A stretch of DNA of 14,553 bases from DASPXY01 sp038227745 (GTDB lineage: Bacteria > Planctomycetota > Planctomycetia > Gemmatales > Gemmataceae). The stretch lies in contig JBBRPS010000175.1 of assembly GCA_038227745.1 (NCBI GenBank), forward strand, positions 1 through 14,553. Reading direction: 5' to 3'. The position numbers were made by a program, and so were the translations under genes. Positions within the stretch are counted from its first letter, which is position 1. Each line of letters opens with the position of its first letter. The notes under the pieces are model-generated. The model worked only from the letters and a program-made list of their open reading frames with translations, was not told where the DNA came from and did not search any database. Of this stretch, positions 1 to 7,464 are shown one piece after another.

Positions 1-1
1 G

Positions 2-1842
2 GCGACGTTCGACGTCAAGGTGCAGGACGACGGCGGCACCGCCGCCCCCGGCAGCTTCGATACCTCCGCCACCCAGACGTTCACCCTCACCGTCAACCTC
101 GTCAACGACCAGCCCAGCTTCACCGCCATCGACCCGCCGGCCGTGAACGAGGACACGGGGGTGCATACGGTCCCCAACTGGGCGGCCTTCCACCCCGACG
201 GGACCGCCATGCCCGCGGCCAACGAGGCGGGGCAGATGGTGCTGAGGTACATCGTCAGCAACGTCACCACCCCCGGCCTGTTCGCCGTGCTGCCGGCCGT
301 GGATAACAGCGGGAACCTCACGTACACCCTGAAGAACGACGTCTCGGGCAGCACGACGTTCGTCGTCAAGGTGCAGGACGACGGCGGCACCGCCGCCCCC
401 GGCAGCAGCGACACGTCCGCCACCCAGACCTTCACCCTCACCGTCAACCTCGTCAACGACCAGCCCAGCTTCACGGCGAGCAACCAGATAGCGAACGAGG
501 ACACCGGGGCGCATACCGTCCCCAACTGGGCCGCCTTCCACCCCGACGGCAACGCCGTCGCCGCGGCCAACGAGGCGGGGCAGAAGGTGCTGGCGTACAC
601 GGTCAGCAACGTCACCGACCTCAGCTTCCTGTTCGCGGTGGCGCCCAGCGTGGACACCAGCGGCACCCTGACCTACACCCTCAATCCCAACGTCTCCGGC
701 ATGGCGACGTTCGACATCAAGGTGCAGGACGACGGCGGCACCGTCGCCCCCGGCAGCAGCGATACCTCCGCCACCCAGACGTTCACCCTCACCGTCAACC
801 TCGTCAACGACCAGCCCAGCTTCACCGCCAGCAACCCGCCGACGGTCAACGAGGACACCGGGGCCCAGACGGTCCCCAACTTCATCACCTCCTTCAACCC
901 CGGCGGTGCCCCCGACCTCAACGAAGCGGGGCAGAAGGTCAAGCAGTACATCGTCAGCAACGTCGTCAACGCCGGCCTGTTCGCCGTGCTGCCGGCCGTG
1001 GACACCAGCGGGAACCTCACGTACACCCTCAAACCCAACGTCTCCGGCATGGCGACGTTCGACGTCAAGGCGCAGGACGACGGCGGCACCGCCTTCCCCG
1101 GCAGCGTCGATACGTCCGCCACCCAGACCTTCACGATCACCGTCAACCTCGTCAACGACCAGCCCAGCTTCACCGCTACCAACCCGCCGACGGTCAACCA
1201 GGACACCGGGGCGCAGACGGTCCCCAACTGGGCAACCTTCCACCCCGACGGGAACGCCACGCCCGCGGCCAACGAGGCGGGGCAGAAGGTGCTGGCGTAC
1301 ACGGTCAGCAACGTCACCGACCTCGGCGCCCTGTTTGCGGTGGCGCCCAGCGTGGACACCAGCGGCACCCTGACCTACACCCTCAACCCCAACGTCTCCG
1401 GCATGGCGACGTTCGACGTCAAGGTGCAGGACGACGGCGGCACCGCCGCCCCCGGCAGCAGCGATGCCTCCGCCACCCAGACGTTCACCCTCACCGTCAA
1501 CCTCGTCAACCACGCGCCGAGCTTCACGAAGGGATCCGACCCGTTCGTCCTGGAGAACAGCGGCCCGCACACCGTGTCCCCGTGGGCGGCCAACCTGAAC
1601 CCCGGGCAGGCCAGCGAGAGCGGGCAGCACCTCAACTTCCTCGTCAGCGACGACAACCCCGGCCTGTTCTCCGTCCAGCCGATCATCGACCCGTCGGGCA
1701 ACCTGTCCTTCACGCCGGCGGCCAACACCAACGGCGCCAGCGTGATCACCGTCCGGCTGCACGACGACGGCGGCACCGCGTTCGGCGGGCAGGACACCAG
1801 CGCCCCGCAGACCTTCACCATCACCGTCAGCGGCACCAACAC
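2..1842 (+). repeat. Tandem cadherin-like repeats of 116-118 aa within the giant surface protein
   Basis: The window opens inside one repeat, then contains four near-identical copies and a fifth diverged copy (about 1519-1842, beginning SFTKGSDPF). The shared segment agcccagctt falls at 111, 462, 813 and 1161, so units are 351, 351 and 348 bp; the corresponding site at about 1520 gives a last unit of about 354 bp. All spacings are multiples of three, as expected for repeats under protein-coding constraint. Copies 1 and 3 share the variant GLFAVLPAVD, while copies 2 and 4 share LFAVAPSVDTSGTLTYTL. This indicates an alternating two-unit pattern. DNA identity between copies is very high: the first 55 bases of the window recur at about 1404. 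That suggests recent duplication or gene conversion. Confidence 0.9.
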
Positions 1843-4624
1843 CGTGGTGACCGCGGTGCCGCCCTCTTCGGTCTTCGGCCAGGCGGTGACCTTCACGGCC
1901 ACCCTCACCCCCACGACGCCGGGCACGCCAAACGCCGGCACCGTGAGCTTCTATGACGGGCCGGTCGCGCCGGCCGACCTCCTCGGCACGGACACCGTCA
2001 ACGGCGGCACGGCCCACGTGACGACTTCCGCCCTGACCACGGGTGCCAGCCACACCATCACCACCGTCTACTCCGGCACCCCCAGCTTCGCCGCCAGCAC
2101 CGGCATGCTGACCGGGTTCACCGTGACCCAGGCACCCACCGGCACGACGGTCGGCGCCTCGCCGGGTTCCTCGACCTTCGGCCTGCCGGTGATCCTCACG
2201 GCCACCGTCAGCGGCGGAGCCGCGGGCGCGCCGAACGGCGGGAACGTGGGCTTCTACGACGGCGCCGCCGTCCCCACGAACCTCCTCGGGACCAGCAACG
2301 TCAGCGGCGGCGTCGCCATGCTGACAACCTCCGCCCTGCCCGCGGGCCCCAGCCACACCATCACCGCGCTCTACTCCGGCAACGCGAACTTCACCGGCAG
2401 TTTCGGGACACTGCCGGGGTACGCGGTGAGTCAGGCAGCCACCGGCACCACGGTCAGCGCGTCGCCGGGCGCCTCGACCTTCGGCCAGCAGGTGACCTTC
2501 ACGGCCACGGTCAGCGCCGCCTCGGGCGGCACGCCGAACGCCGGCTCCGTCAGCTTCTTCGACGGGGCGGCCACGTCGGCGAACTTCCTCGGGGCGGGCA
2601 GCGTCAGCGGCGGCGTGGGCACCCTGACGACCGCCAAGTTGGCGGCCGGCCCCAGCCACACGATCACCGCGGTCTACTCCGGCACCGCCAACTTCGCCGG
2701 CAGTTCCGGCACGCTGGGCGGTTACGCCGTGAGCCAGGCCACCACCAGCGTGACGGTAGGCGCCGCGCCGGCCGCCGCGGCCTTCGGCGCCCCTGTGGTC
2801 CTGACGGCGACCGTCACCTCGCCGACCGCCGCGCCCGGCGGGACGCCGGTGACCTTCGTGGTGGACGGCGCCAACCAGCCGCCTGTCACCCTGAATGCCG
2901 CCGGCCAGGCCAGCATCACCGTCAGCTCGCTGTCCCTCGGCATTCACAGCGTCAGCGCCAACTACGCCGGCAACGGCAACTTCGTTGCCAGCACGTCCGG
3001 CCAGCTCACCGAGGTGGTGAACCCGACCGACGTCACCGTCACGATCACCTCCTCGGGCGGCGTCGCGGGTTCCGGCCAGCCGGTGACCTTCACGGCGACG
3101 GTCACCTCCAACTCGCCGAGCACCGCTATCCCGGTCGGGACGCTCACGTTCGTGGTGGACAACGTCCCCCAGGGGACTTTCACCCTGGACGCCTTCGGCA
3201 AGGCGAGCATCACGCTCAACTCCCTGCCGATCGGCTCGCACATCGTCACGGGCGCCTTCACCGGCGGCGCCGGCTTCAACAGCGCCACCACGCCCGGCGG
3301 GTTCAGCGAGCTGGTGATCCCGGGCAACGGCGCCACCCTGACGCTGTTCCGCGGCACGCCCAACGAGGTCTGGATCAGCCAGGTCTACAATGACCTGCTC
3401 TACAAGACGATCAGCGTGGCCGACATGGCCTTCTGGGTCGATCAGCTCGAGGCGGACACGCTGACGCGCGCGACGGTCTCCGCCATGATCGGCAATAGCC
3501 TCGAGTTCCAGACGGACTTCATCATCCAGCTCTTCCGGAACCTGCTGCGCCGCGAGCCGACCGCGAACGACCTGCAGGTGCAGCAGCAGTTCCTGTCGCG
3601 CGGCAACACGCTGCAGCAGCTCCACGCCGAGTTCCTCAGCTCGCAGGAGTACCAGGCGCTGCACCCAGTCCCCGGCAACCCGTCGGCGTGGGTCGAGGCC
3701 GTCTTCCAGGACGAGCTGGGCCACGGCGCCGGTGGCGCCCAGGGCTTCTTCACCGGCTACCTGCAAACGCATTCGCTGAACGACACGGCCCTGCAGATCC
3801 TCGGCACGTCGGAGTGGGCCGGCCACACCGTGCAGCACCTGTTCCAGACCCTGCTCGGCCGCGACGGCGGCCCGGCGCCCTCGACCATCTCCTGGGCCGT
3901 GATGATCCACTCGGGCACGCGCCTCCAGGACGTGGTCGCGGGCATCGTCTCGTCGGACGAATACTACGCCCGGCTGCGGTCCCGGCACAACGTCCCGGCG
4001 CTGCAGTCGTGGGTCGGGCACTTCTACCAGGACGTCCTCGGCCACGCCCCCAGCGCCGGCGCCATTGGCGTCTGGACCGACACCCTGGAGCGCGGCGCCA
4101 GCCGCTTCGACGTGATGGGGGTGGTCGTCCGCAGTGACGAGTACCGCCGCAAGGAGGTCAACGACGCTTACAAGGCGCTGCTGCACCGCCCCGCGGACGA
4201 CCTCGGCATGGGCCTGGCCTTGAACGTGCTGACGGGCGGCGGTACGTTGGAGCAGGTAAAGGCCAACCTGATGGGCTCGGCGGAGTACTACTTCGGCCGC
4301 GGCAGCGGCAGCAACGGCGGCTTCCTGACGGCGGTCCTCAGCGATGCGTTGAGCGAGACGCCGGCGCAGGTGCAGGGCGCCGTGCCCTTCTGGGGCAACC
4401 AGCTGGCCGGCGGCACGCGCGACGGCGTGGCGCTGCGAATCCTGCACGACGTCAACGCCGAGAAGGCGCTCGTGGAGAACCTGTACCTGGCACTGCTGCG
4501 GCGCAGCGGGGCGAGCGGCCAGGACTACTGGGCCGGGCAGCTGACGGCCGGCGTGCACGACGAGGACGTCGTCGCCCACTTCGTGGCGTCGCGCGAGTAT
4601 TACACGAAGTTCTCGAACGGCTAG
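2..4624 (+). CDS. Giant surface/secreted repeat protein, 5'-truncated: cadherin-like, Ig-like group 3 and DUF4214 repeats
   Basis: The frame is open from base 2 and runs to a TAG at 4622-4624, giving 1540 visible residues. The true start lies upstream of the window; the GTG at 20 is only an internal valine inside a repeat. Three blocks follow in order. Residues about 1-613 hold cadherin-like/Ig-like repeats of about 117 aa marked by VNEDTG, TVPNW, NEAGQ, LTYTL and QDDGGTA. Residues about 614-1109 hold five Big_3-type Ig-like domains of about 100 aa marked by FGQ.VTFTATV and YSG. Residues about 1117-1540 hold repeated DUF4214-type helical units ending in motifs such as SSDEYYARL and ASREYY. 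Planctomycete proteins of this kind are usually exported and thought to act in adhesion or as surface scaffolds. No enzymatic motif is seen, and any signal peptide would be off-window. The role is inferred; the domain order is clear. Confidence 0.9.
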   Translation, partial: ATFDVKVQDDGGTAAPGSFDTSATQTFTLTVNLVNDQPSFTAIDPPAVNEDTGVHTVPNWAAFHPDGTAMPAANEAGQMVLRYIVSNVTTPGLFAVLPAVDNSGNLTYTLKNDVSGSTTFVVKVQDDGGTAAPGSSDTSATQTFTLTVNLVNDQPSFTASNQIANEDTGAHTVPNWAAFHPDGNAVAAANEAGQKVLAYTVSNVTDLSFLFAVAPSVDTSGTLTYTLNPNVSGMATFDIKVQDDGGTVAPGSSDTSATQTFTLTVNLVNDQPSFTASNPPTVNEDTGAQTVPNFITSFNPGGAPDLNEAGQKVKQYIVSNVVNAGLFAVLPAVDTSGNLTYTLKPNVSGMATFDVKAQDDGGTAFPGSVDTSATQTFTITVNLVNDQPSFTATNPPTVNQDTGAQTVPNWATFHPDGNATPAANEAGQKVLAYTVSNVTDLGALFAVAPSVDTSGTLTYTLNPNVSGMATFDVKVQDDGGTAAPGSSDASATQTFTLTVNLVNHAPSFTKGSDPFVLENSGPHTVSPWAANLNPGQASESGQHLNFLVSDDNPGLFSVQPIIDPSGNLSFTPAANTNGASVITVRLHDDGGTAFGGQDTSAPQTFTITVSGTNTVVTAVPPSSVFGQAVTFTATLTPTTPGTPNAGTVSFYDGPVAPADLLGTDTVNGGTAHVTTSALTTGASHTITTVYSGTPSFAASTGMLTGFTVTQAPTGTTVGASPGSSTFGLPVILTATVSGGAAGAPNGGNVGFYDGAAVPTNLLGTSNVSGGVAMLTTSALPAGPSHTITALYSGNANFTGSFGTLPGYAVSQAATGTTVSASPGASTFGQQVTFTATVSAASGGTPNAGSVSFFDGAATSANFLGAGSVSGGVGTLTTAKLAAGPSHTITAVYSGTANFAGSSGTLGGYAVSQATTSVTVGAAPAAAAFGAPVVLTATVTSPTAAPGGTPVTFVVDGANQPPVTLNAAGQASITVSSLSLGIHSVSANYAGNGNFVASTSGQLTEVVNPTDVTVTITSSGGVAGSGQPVTFTATVTSNSPSTAIPVGTLTFVVDNVPQGTFTLDAFGKASITLNSLPIGSHIVTGAFTGGAGFNSATTPGGFSELVIPGNGATLTLFRGTPNEVWISQVYNDLLYKTISVADMAFWVDQLEADTLTRATVSAMIGNSLEFQTDFIIQLFRNLLRREPTANDLQVQQQFLSRGNTLQQLHAEFLSSQEYQALHPVPGNPSAWVEAVFQDELGHGAGGAQGFFTGYLQTHSLNDTALQILGTSEWAGHTVQHLFQTLLGRDGGPAPSTISWAVMIHSGTRLQDVVAGIVSSDEYYARLRSRHNVPALQSWVGHFYQDVLGHAPSAGAIGVWTDTLERGASRFDVMGVVVRSDEYRRKEVNDAYKALLHRPADDLGMGLALNVLTGGGTLEQVKANLMGSAEYYFGRGSGSNGGFLTAVLSDALSETPAQVQGAVPFWGNQLAGGTRDGVALRILHDVNAEKALVENLYLALLRRSGASGQDYWAGQLTAGVHDEDVVAHFVASREYYTKFSNG
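1843..3330 (+). repeat. Five tandem Ig-like (group 3, Big_3_5-type) repeats of about 100 aa
   Basis: The first four units carry a conserved core around (V/T/A)FG followed by VTFTATV or VILTATV, at about 1871, 2174, 2477 and 2780, exactly 303 bp apart. The fifth is shorter by about 5 aa, with its core at about 3068. Units 1-3 contain SFYDG or a variant, a ...TTSAL... strand and HTIT..YSG. Units 4 and 5 replace the middle strand with TFVVD and end in H.V...(Y/F). This fits the group 3 bacterial Ig-like family, common as spacer domains in large exported proteins. The repeats probably form a rigid stalk between the cadherin-like block and the C-terminal helical block. Confidence 0.85.
3353..4618 (+). 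repeat. DUF4214-type helical repeats forming the C-terminus of the giant surface protein
   Basis: About eight helical units of roughly 50-55 aa occur here. Each ends in a motif related to S.EY: NSLEFQ, SSQEYQALH, GTSEWAGH, SSDEYYARL, RSDEYRRKE, GSAEYYFGR, a degenerate VNAEKAL, and ASREYYTKF. Each is followed by a pattern like V..LF..LL.R, and most contain W....L..G. This is the DUF4214 pattern, often found at the C-terminus of very large exported planctomycete and proteobacterial proteins. Its biochemical role is not established. The seventh unit is the most degenerate. Confidence 0.8.
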
Positions 4625-4652
4625 TACATGGCGGCGGAAATGCGTGACCGAT

Positions 4653-4715
4653 CGTTTAGCCGCGAGCCTCGGGCGAGCGCGAGGCCCGCGCTCGCCCGAG
4701 GCTCGCGGCTAAACG
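4653..4715. repeat. Perfect 28-bp inverted repeat with 7-base loop
   Basis: The left arm, 4653-4680, begins cgtttagccgcgagc. The right arm, 4688-4715, is its exact reverse complement and ends gctcgcggctaaacg. The spacer gaggccc occupies 4681-4687. It starts 28 bases after the stop of the upstream gene and ends 46 bases before the next start. There is no T-rich tract on either side, so it is not a canonical intrinsic terminator, although such a strong hairpin could still stop or protect transcripts. No clear target-site duplication flanks it. It may be a dispersed palindromic (REP- or MITE-like) element; that is an inference. Confidence 0.85.
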
Positions 4716-4761
4716 GGGCAGGCGTTCCTCGACGACTCAGCCGGGGAAAGGCCTCTCTCGC

Positions 4762-6171
4762 ATGAGCAAACCGGACTGGCGGCACCTCGACCTCGCCGAA
4801 GGCGTCCTGCGCGAACCCATCCCGGACGCGAACCGCATCGCTCTCTGGCTACCCGGCAAACAGGACGGCGGCTTCCGGCACTGGGAGCGCGTCGCCAACG
4901 TACCCGGTGCGGCGGTGCAGGCGGAGCAGGGGATCTGCGCGACCGCGGCGACCTCGGTGCCGGTGCGGCAGCGTCTCGGCGGTTACCTCGGAAAGTTTCT
5001 GCAGCGTTTCCGCAAGCCGAGCGGCGAGGCGACCTGGGTGCTGCCGGACGGCGGCTCCGCGGAACAGGCCGGGGCGCGGACGGCCGATCTGCTGCTGGCG
5101 TGGGCGGAGGACGCCGCCGCCACGCTGGAGGAGGACGCTCTGAAGGTGCGCTGGCCGCAGGCCACGCGCTTCCAGAGGCTCGGCCGCAACGTGTTCCTGG
5201 TCGGCGGAATCTCGCGGGAGGCGGCGGCGGGCGAAGCGCCGACGACGGGGAGTCCGCTCGAACAGGCCGAGCAGTTGCTGGCCGCCGCGCGCAAGGCCGG
5301 GGATCGCTCCCGCGAGATTGCGGCCCTGACCGACCTGGGCATCGTGGTGCTGCGCGGCGGCGACGCCGCCCGTGCGGTCGCGCTGCTGGAAGAGGCCCTG
5401 AACCTGGCGCGCCAGTCGGGGGAGCGGTCGCGCGCGACCGACGTGCTGAGTTACCTGGGGTTGGCGGTCACCGCCGTGGGCCAACCGGGGCGCGGCCTGG
5501 ACCTGCTCAACGAGGCGCTCGTCATCGCCCGCGCGGCGGAGGACCGCCTCGCCGAGAAGCTCACGCTGGACCACCTGGGGATCATCCACGCGGCGGTGCG
5601 CGACCACGCCGGCGCCCGCGCCGCCTACCGGCAAGCGCTCGAGCTGGCACATGCCCTCGGCGACCGGCCGCACGAGGCCGACCTGCTCTGGTCGCTGGCC
5701 ATCCAGCACGCGGAGCAGGGCGAGCGGAACGACGCCCTGACCGCGGGGCAGGTCGCCATCCAGATCTACGCGCAGCTGGGGAGCCCCCACGTCGGCATGC
5801 TGGTACACCACCTGCAGCGCTACCGCGCGGGCGAGGGCGCGGCGCGGATCGGGGGGACCGCGCCCGGGGCGCCGGCGACCTTCGGCTGGTCGGCGGTCGT
5901 CAGCGGGGCGTCGTCGCCACCGCCGACCGACCAGCACGCGCTCAGCGGCCCTGGACTGCTGCGGATGGCGTACTCGGCGGTGAAGTCGGCGGCCCGCTTC
6001 CTTGGGTCGGGCGCCCGGACCGTCTCGCGCGAGACGCACCAGAGACGGCTCAACGTGTGCGCGGAGTGTCCGCACCACACGGGGCTGCGCTGCAAGGTGT
6101 GCGGCTGCTTCACGACCGTGAAGGCGTGGCTGCCCCACGAGCGCTGCCCGCTGAACAAGTGGCCCGAGTAG
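4762..6171 (+). CDS. TPR protein with cysteine-rich C-terminal zinc-binding-like tail
   Basis: The protein has 469 aa. ATG at 4762 is chosen because a purine-rich ggggaaagg lies about 12 bases upstream and no better start follows. Residues 1-160 form an unrecognised N-terminal region with no signal peptide. Residues about 165-343 hold tetratricopeptide repeats with a clear 40-residue period, the GD/GE(R) turns falling near 180, 220, 260, 300 and 340. This spacing is typical of TPR_12-like scaffolds that bind partner proteins. Residues 355-400 are a low-complexity linker. The C-terminus has cysteines at 433, 436, 444, 447, 449 and 462 and ends RCPLNKWPE, resembling the small DUF6171-like zinc module. 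It is probably a cytosolic adaptor; no catalytic motif is visible. It converges with the minus-strand membrane gene, whose stop lies 52 bp away. The function is unknown. Confidence 0.88.
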   Translation: MSKPDWRHLDLAEGVLREPIPDANRIALWLPGKQDGGFRHWERVANVPGAAVQAEQGICATAATSVPVRQRLGGYLGKFLQRFRKPSGEATWVLPDGGSAEQAGARTADLLLAWAEDAAATLEEDALKVRWPQATRFQRLGRNVFLVGGISREAAAGEAPTTGSPLEQAEQLLAAARKAGDRSREIAALTDLGIVVLRGGDAARAVALLEEALNLARQSGERSRATDVLSYLGLAVTAVGQPGRGLDLLNEALVIARAAEDRLAEKLTLDHLGIIHAAVRDHAGARAAYRQALELAHALGDRPHEADLLWSLAIQHAEQGERNDALTAGQVAIQIYAQLGSPHVGMLVHHLQRYRAGEGAARIGGTAPGAPATFGWSAVVSGASSPPPTDQHALSGPGLLRMAYSAVKSAARFLGSGARTVSRETHQRRLNVCAECPHHTGLRCKVCGCFTTVKAWLPHERCPLNKWPE

Positions 6172-6223
6172 GGCGGCGCCCTGGAGAGCGCGTTGCCGGC
6201 CGTTCGCCACGCTGCCGCTCGCC

Positions 6224-7243
6224 TTACAGGGCTGGCCCGAACCGGCGGCGCCGGGCGACCACCGGCGGGAACAGCTGCCCGCCGAACCAGCCGCCCGCGA
6301 GCGTCAGGCTGAGGACGCTGGCCACGAGGAGAATGGTCTGCTCCAGCCCTGCAGTGGGACTGCCGAGGTAGTTGCCGACGATCGCCACGCCGGCGCCCAG
6401 GCCGACGCACAGGCCCTGCTTCAGGCCGTTGCGCGTCGTCGCGCCGGCCAGCGCCCCGCCCAGGAGCATGAACACGCCGGCAATCTCCCAGGTGATCATT
6501 TGCGCTTCCAGCTGCGACTGCAGGCGCAGCTTGCCATTGCTGTAGTCCAGCACGAAGTTCAGGATCACCGCCGGCCAGAAGACGCCACACACCACCACGA
6601 CGATGCCGCACACCACGCGGACTACAGAGACCGGGCCGGAGAACGCGGACGGCGTGGACGGCGGCCGGATGCGGGGGACCGGCGTCTTGTCCGAGGAAGG
6701 AGCGCTGGTCTCCACCGCGGGCAAGGGCTTCCAGACGGCGCTGCCAAGCAGGCCGCCCAGGGCGCCGAAGACCAGGCAGAGGACCGGCTGACCATAGAGC
6801 ACGATGTCGGTTACCGCCTCGCCGTTCAGTTGCTGGACGAGCATGAACAGGAAGCCGCTCGCCACGCCGACGATGGTTCCGAGGAACACGCCGCGCTGCT
6901 GGCCCGCCGCCGTCAGCGCCCCGCCGACCAGGAGGCTGAGGGCCTGCAGGGCCTGGAGCACGACCAGGCCGGCGATGGTCGCCCAGACGGTACGGCTGGT
7001 CTCCTCGCTGGCCGCGAGCAGGCCGGCGGTACACAGCATCTTCAGGCCGTGGGCCAGGCCGACCGCCAGGAGGACGCCGATGGCGATGCGGCCCCAGGGC
7101 GTGTTCTGCCACTGCCCCTCGGGCCGGGCCGTCGCGCCGCCGGACTTCCGCGCCGCGGAGTTGTAGCGCAGGCGCACCCCGCACGAGGGGCACTGGAGGG
7201 ATTGCTCGTAAGAACCGTGGCACTCAGGACAGACCATGGACAT
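6224..7243 (-). CDS. Zinc-ribbon polytopic membrane protein of unknown function
   Basis: The protein has 339 aa from ATG at 7243 (MSMVCPEC) to TAA at 6226-6224. A longer reading from GTG at 7330 is possible, but its extra 29 residues are arginine-rich and look non-coding; MVCPEC at 7237 is another close start. The N-terminus has a zinc-ribbon pattern with cysteines at 5, 8, 18 and 21 (CPEC...CPSCG). A polar linker follows, then about eight hydrophobic segments near residues 51-78, 86-111, 118-139, 148-171, 207-233, 250-268, 275-294 and 303-325. A proline/serine-rich loop lies at 173-203. The tail VARRRRFGPAL is basic. No transporter or enzyme motif is recognised. This zinc ribbon plus multi-helix layout occurs in many uncharacterised planctomycete proteins. 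A candidate promoter lies about 90 bp upstream. Confidence 0.82.
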   Translation of the reverse strand: MSMVCPECHGSYEQSLQCPSCGVRLRYNSAARKSGGATARPEGQWQNTPWGRIAIGVLLAVGLAHGLKMLCTAGLLAASEETSRTVWATIAGLVVLQALQALSLLVGGALTAAGQQRGVFLGTIVGVASGFLFMLVQQLNGEAVTDIVLYGQPVLCLVFGALGGLLGSAVWKPLPAVETSAPSSDKTPVPRIRPPSTPSAFSGPVSVVRVVCGIVVVVCGVFWPAVILNFVLDYSNGKLRLQSQLEAQMITWEIAGVFMLLGGALAGATTRNGLKQGLCVGLGAGVAIVGNYLGSPTAGLEQTILLVASVLSLTLAGGWFGGQLFPPVVARRRRFGPAL

Positions 7244-7334
7244 ATCGGGGACCCTGTAGCGTGTGCGCGGGCGGTAACTGCCGGCCCGGGAGTGCGCGCG
7301 GCCGGCGCCTGGGGGAGATTCGCTTCTCACAGGG

Positions 7335-7364
7335 AGTATAGGTTATTTTTGGGGCGGTCGGCAA
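7335..7364 (-). promoter_or_regulatory. Candidate sigma-70-like promoter for the zinc-ribbon membrane protein
   Basis: Read on the minus strand, TTGCCG (7364-7359) resembles a -35 box (4 of 6 match TTGACA). After an 18-base spacer, TATACT (7340-7335) matches TATAAT at five of six positions. The end of the spacer next to the -10 is unusually AT-rich (ccaaaaataacc) for this window. Initiation near 7328 would leave a leader of about 85 bases before ATG 7243. The promoter would also explain why the GTG at 7330 is not the real start. It is a consensus match only. Confidence 0.4.
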
Positions 7365-7464
7365 AGTGCCGCCGCGTTCCTGCCCCACGAGGGACGACGG
7401 CGAGGATGCCCGACCTCTGGACCGATGCGATGCGCAGACGTCCGGCACGCAAAGCGGCGCCGCC

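Noticed and set aside
2..1842. Possible CRISPR or satellite array
   Set aside because: The periodicity is about 350 bp, every spacing is a multiple of three and the frame stays open, so these are protein-domain repeats.
4653..4715. Canonical rho-independent terminator
   Set aside because: The stem is strong, but neither strand has a T-rich tract after it, so I record it as an inverted repeat of unknown role.
6169..6182. Small palindrome agggc-ggc-gccct at the stop codon of the TPR gene
   Set aside because: A five-base stem in very GC-rich DNA with no T-tract is expected by chance.
4849..6210. Long minus-strand open frame opposite the TPR gene
   Set aside because: It is antisense to a frame with clear TPR periodicity and a cysteine motif. 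Its product is arginine/proline/glycine-rich with no domain, as expected of GC-rich shadow frames.
7224..7448. Small minus-strand ORF (74 codons) over the start of the membrane-protein gene
   Set aside because: It overlaps the zinc-ribbon codons and the candidate promoter, has no ribosome binding site that I can see and no domain-like features.
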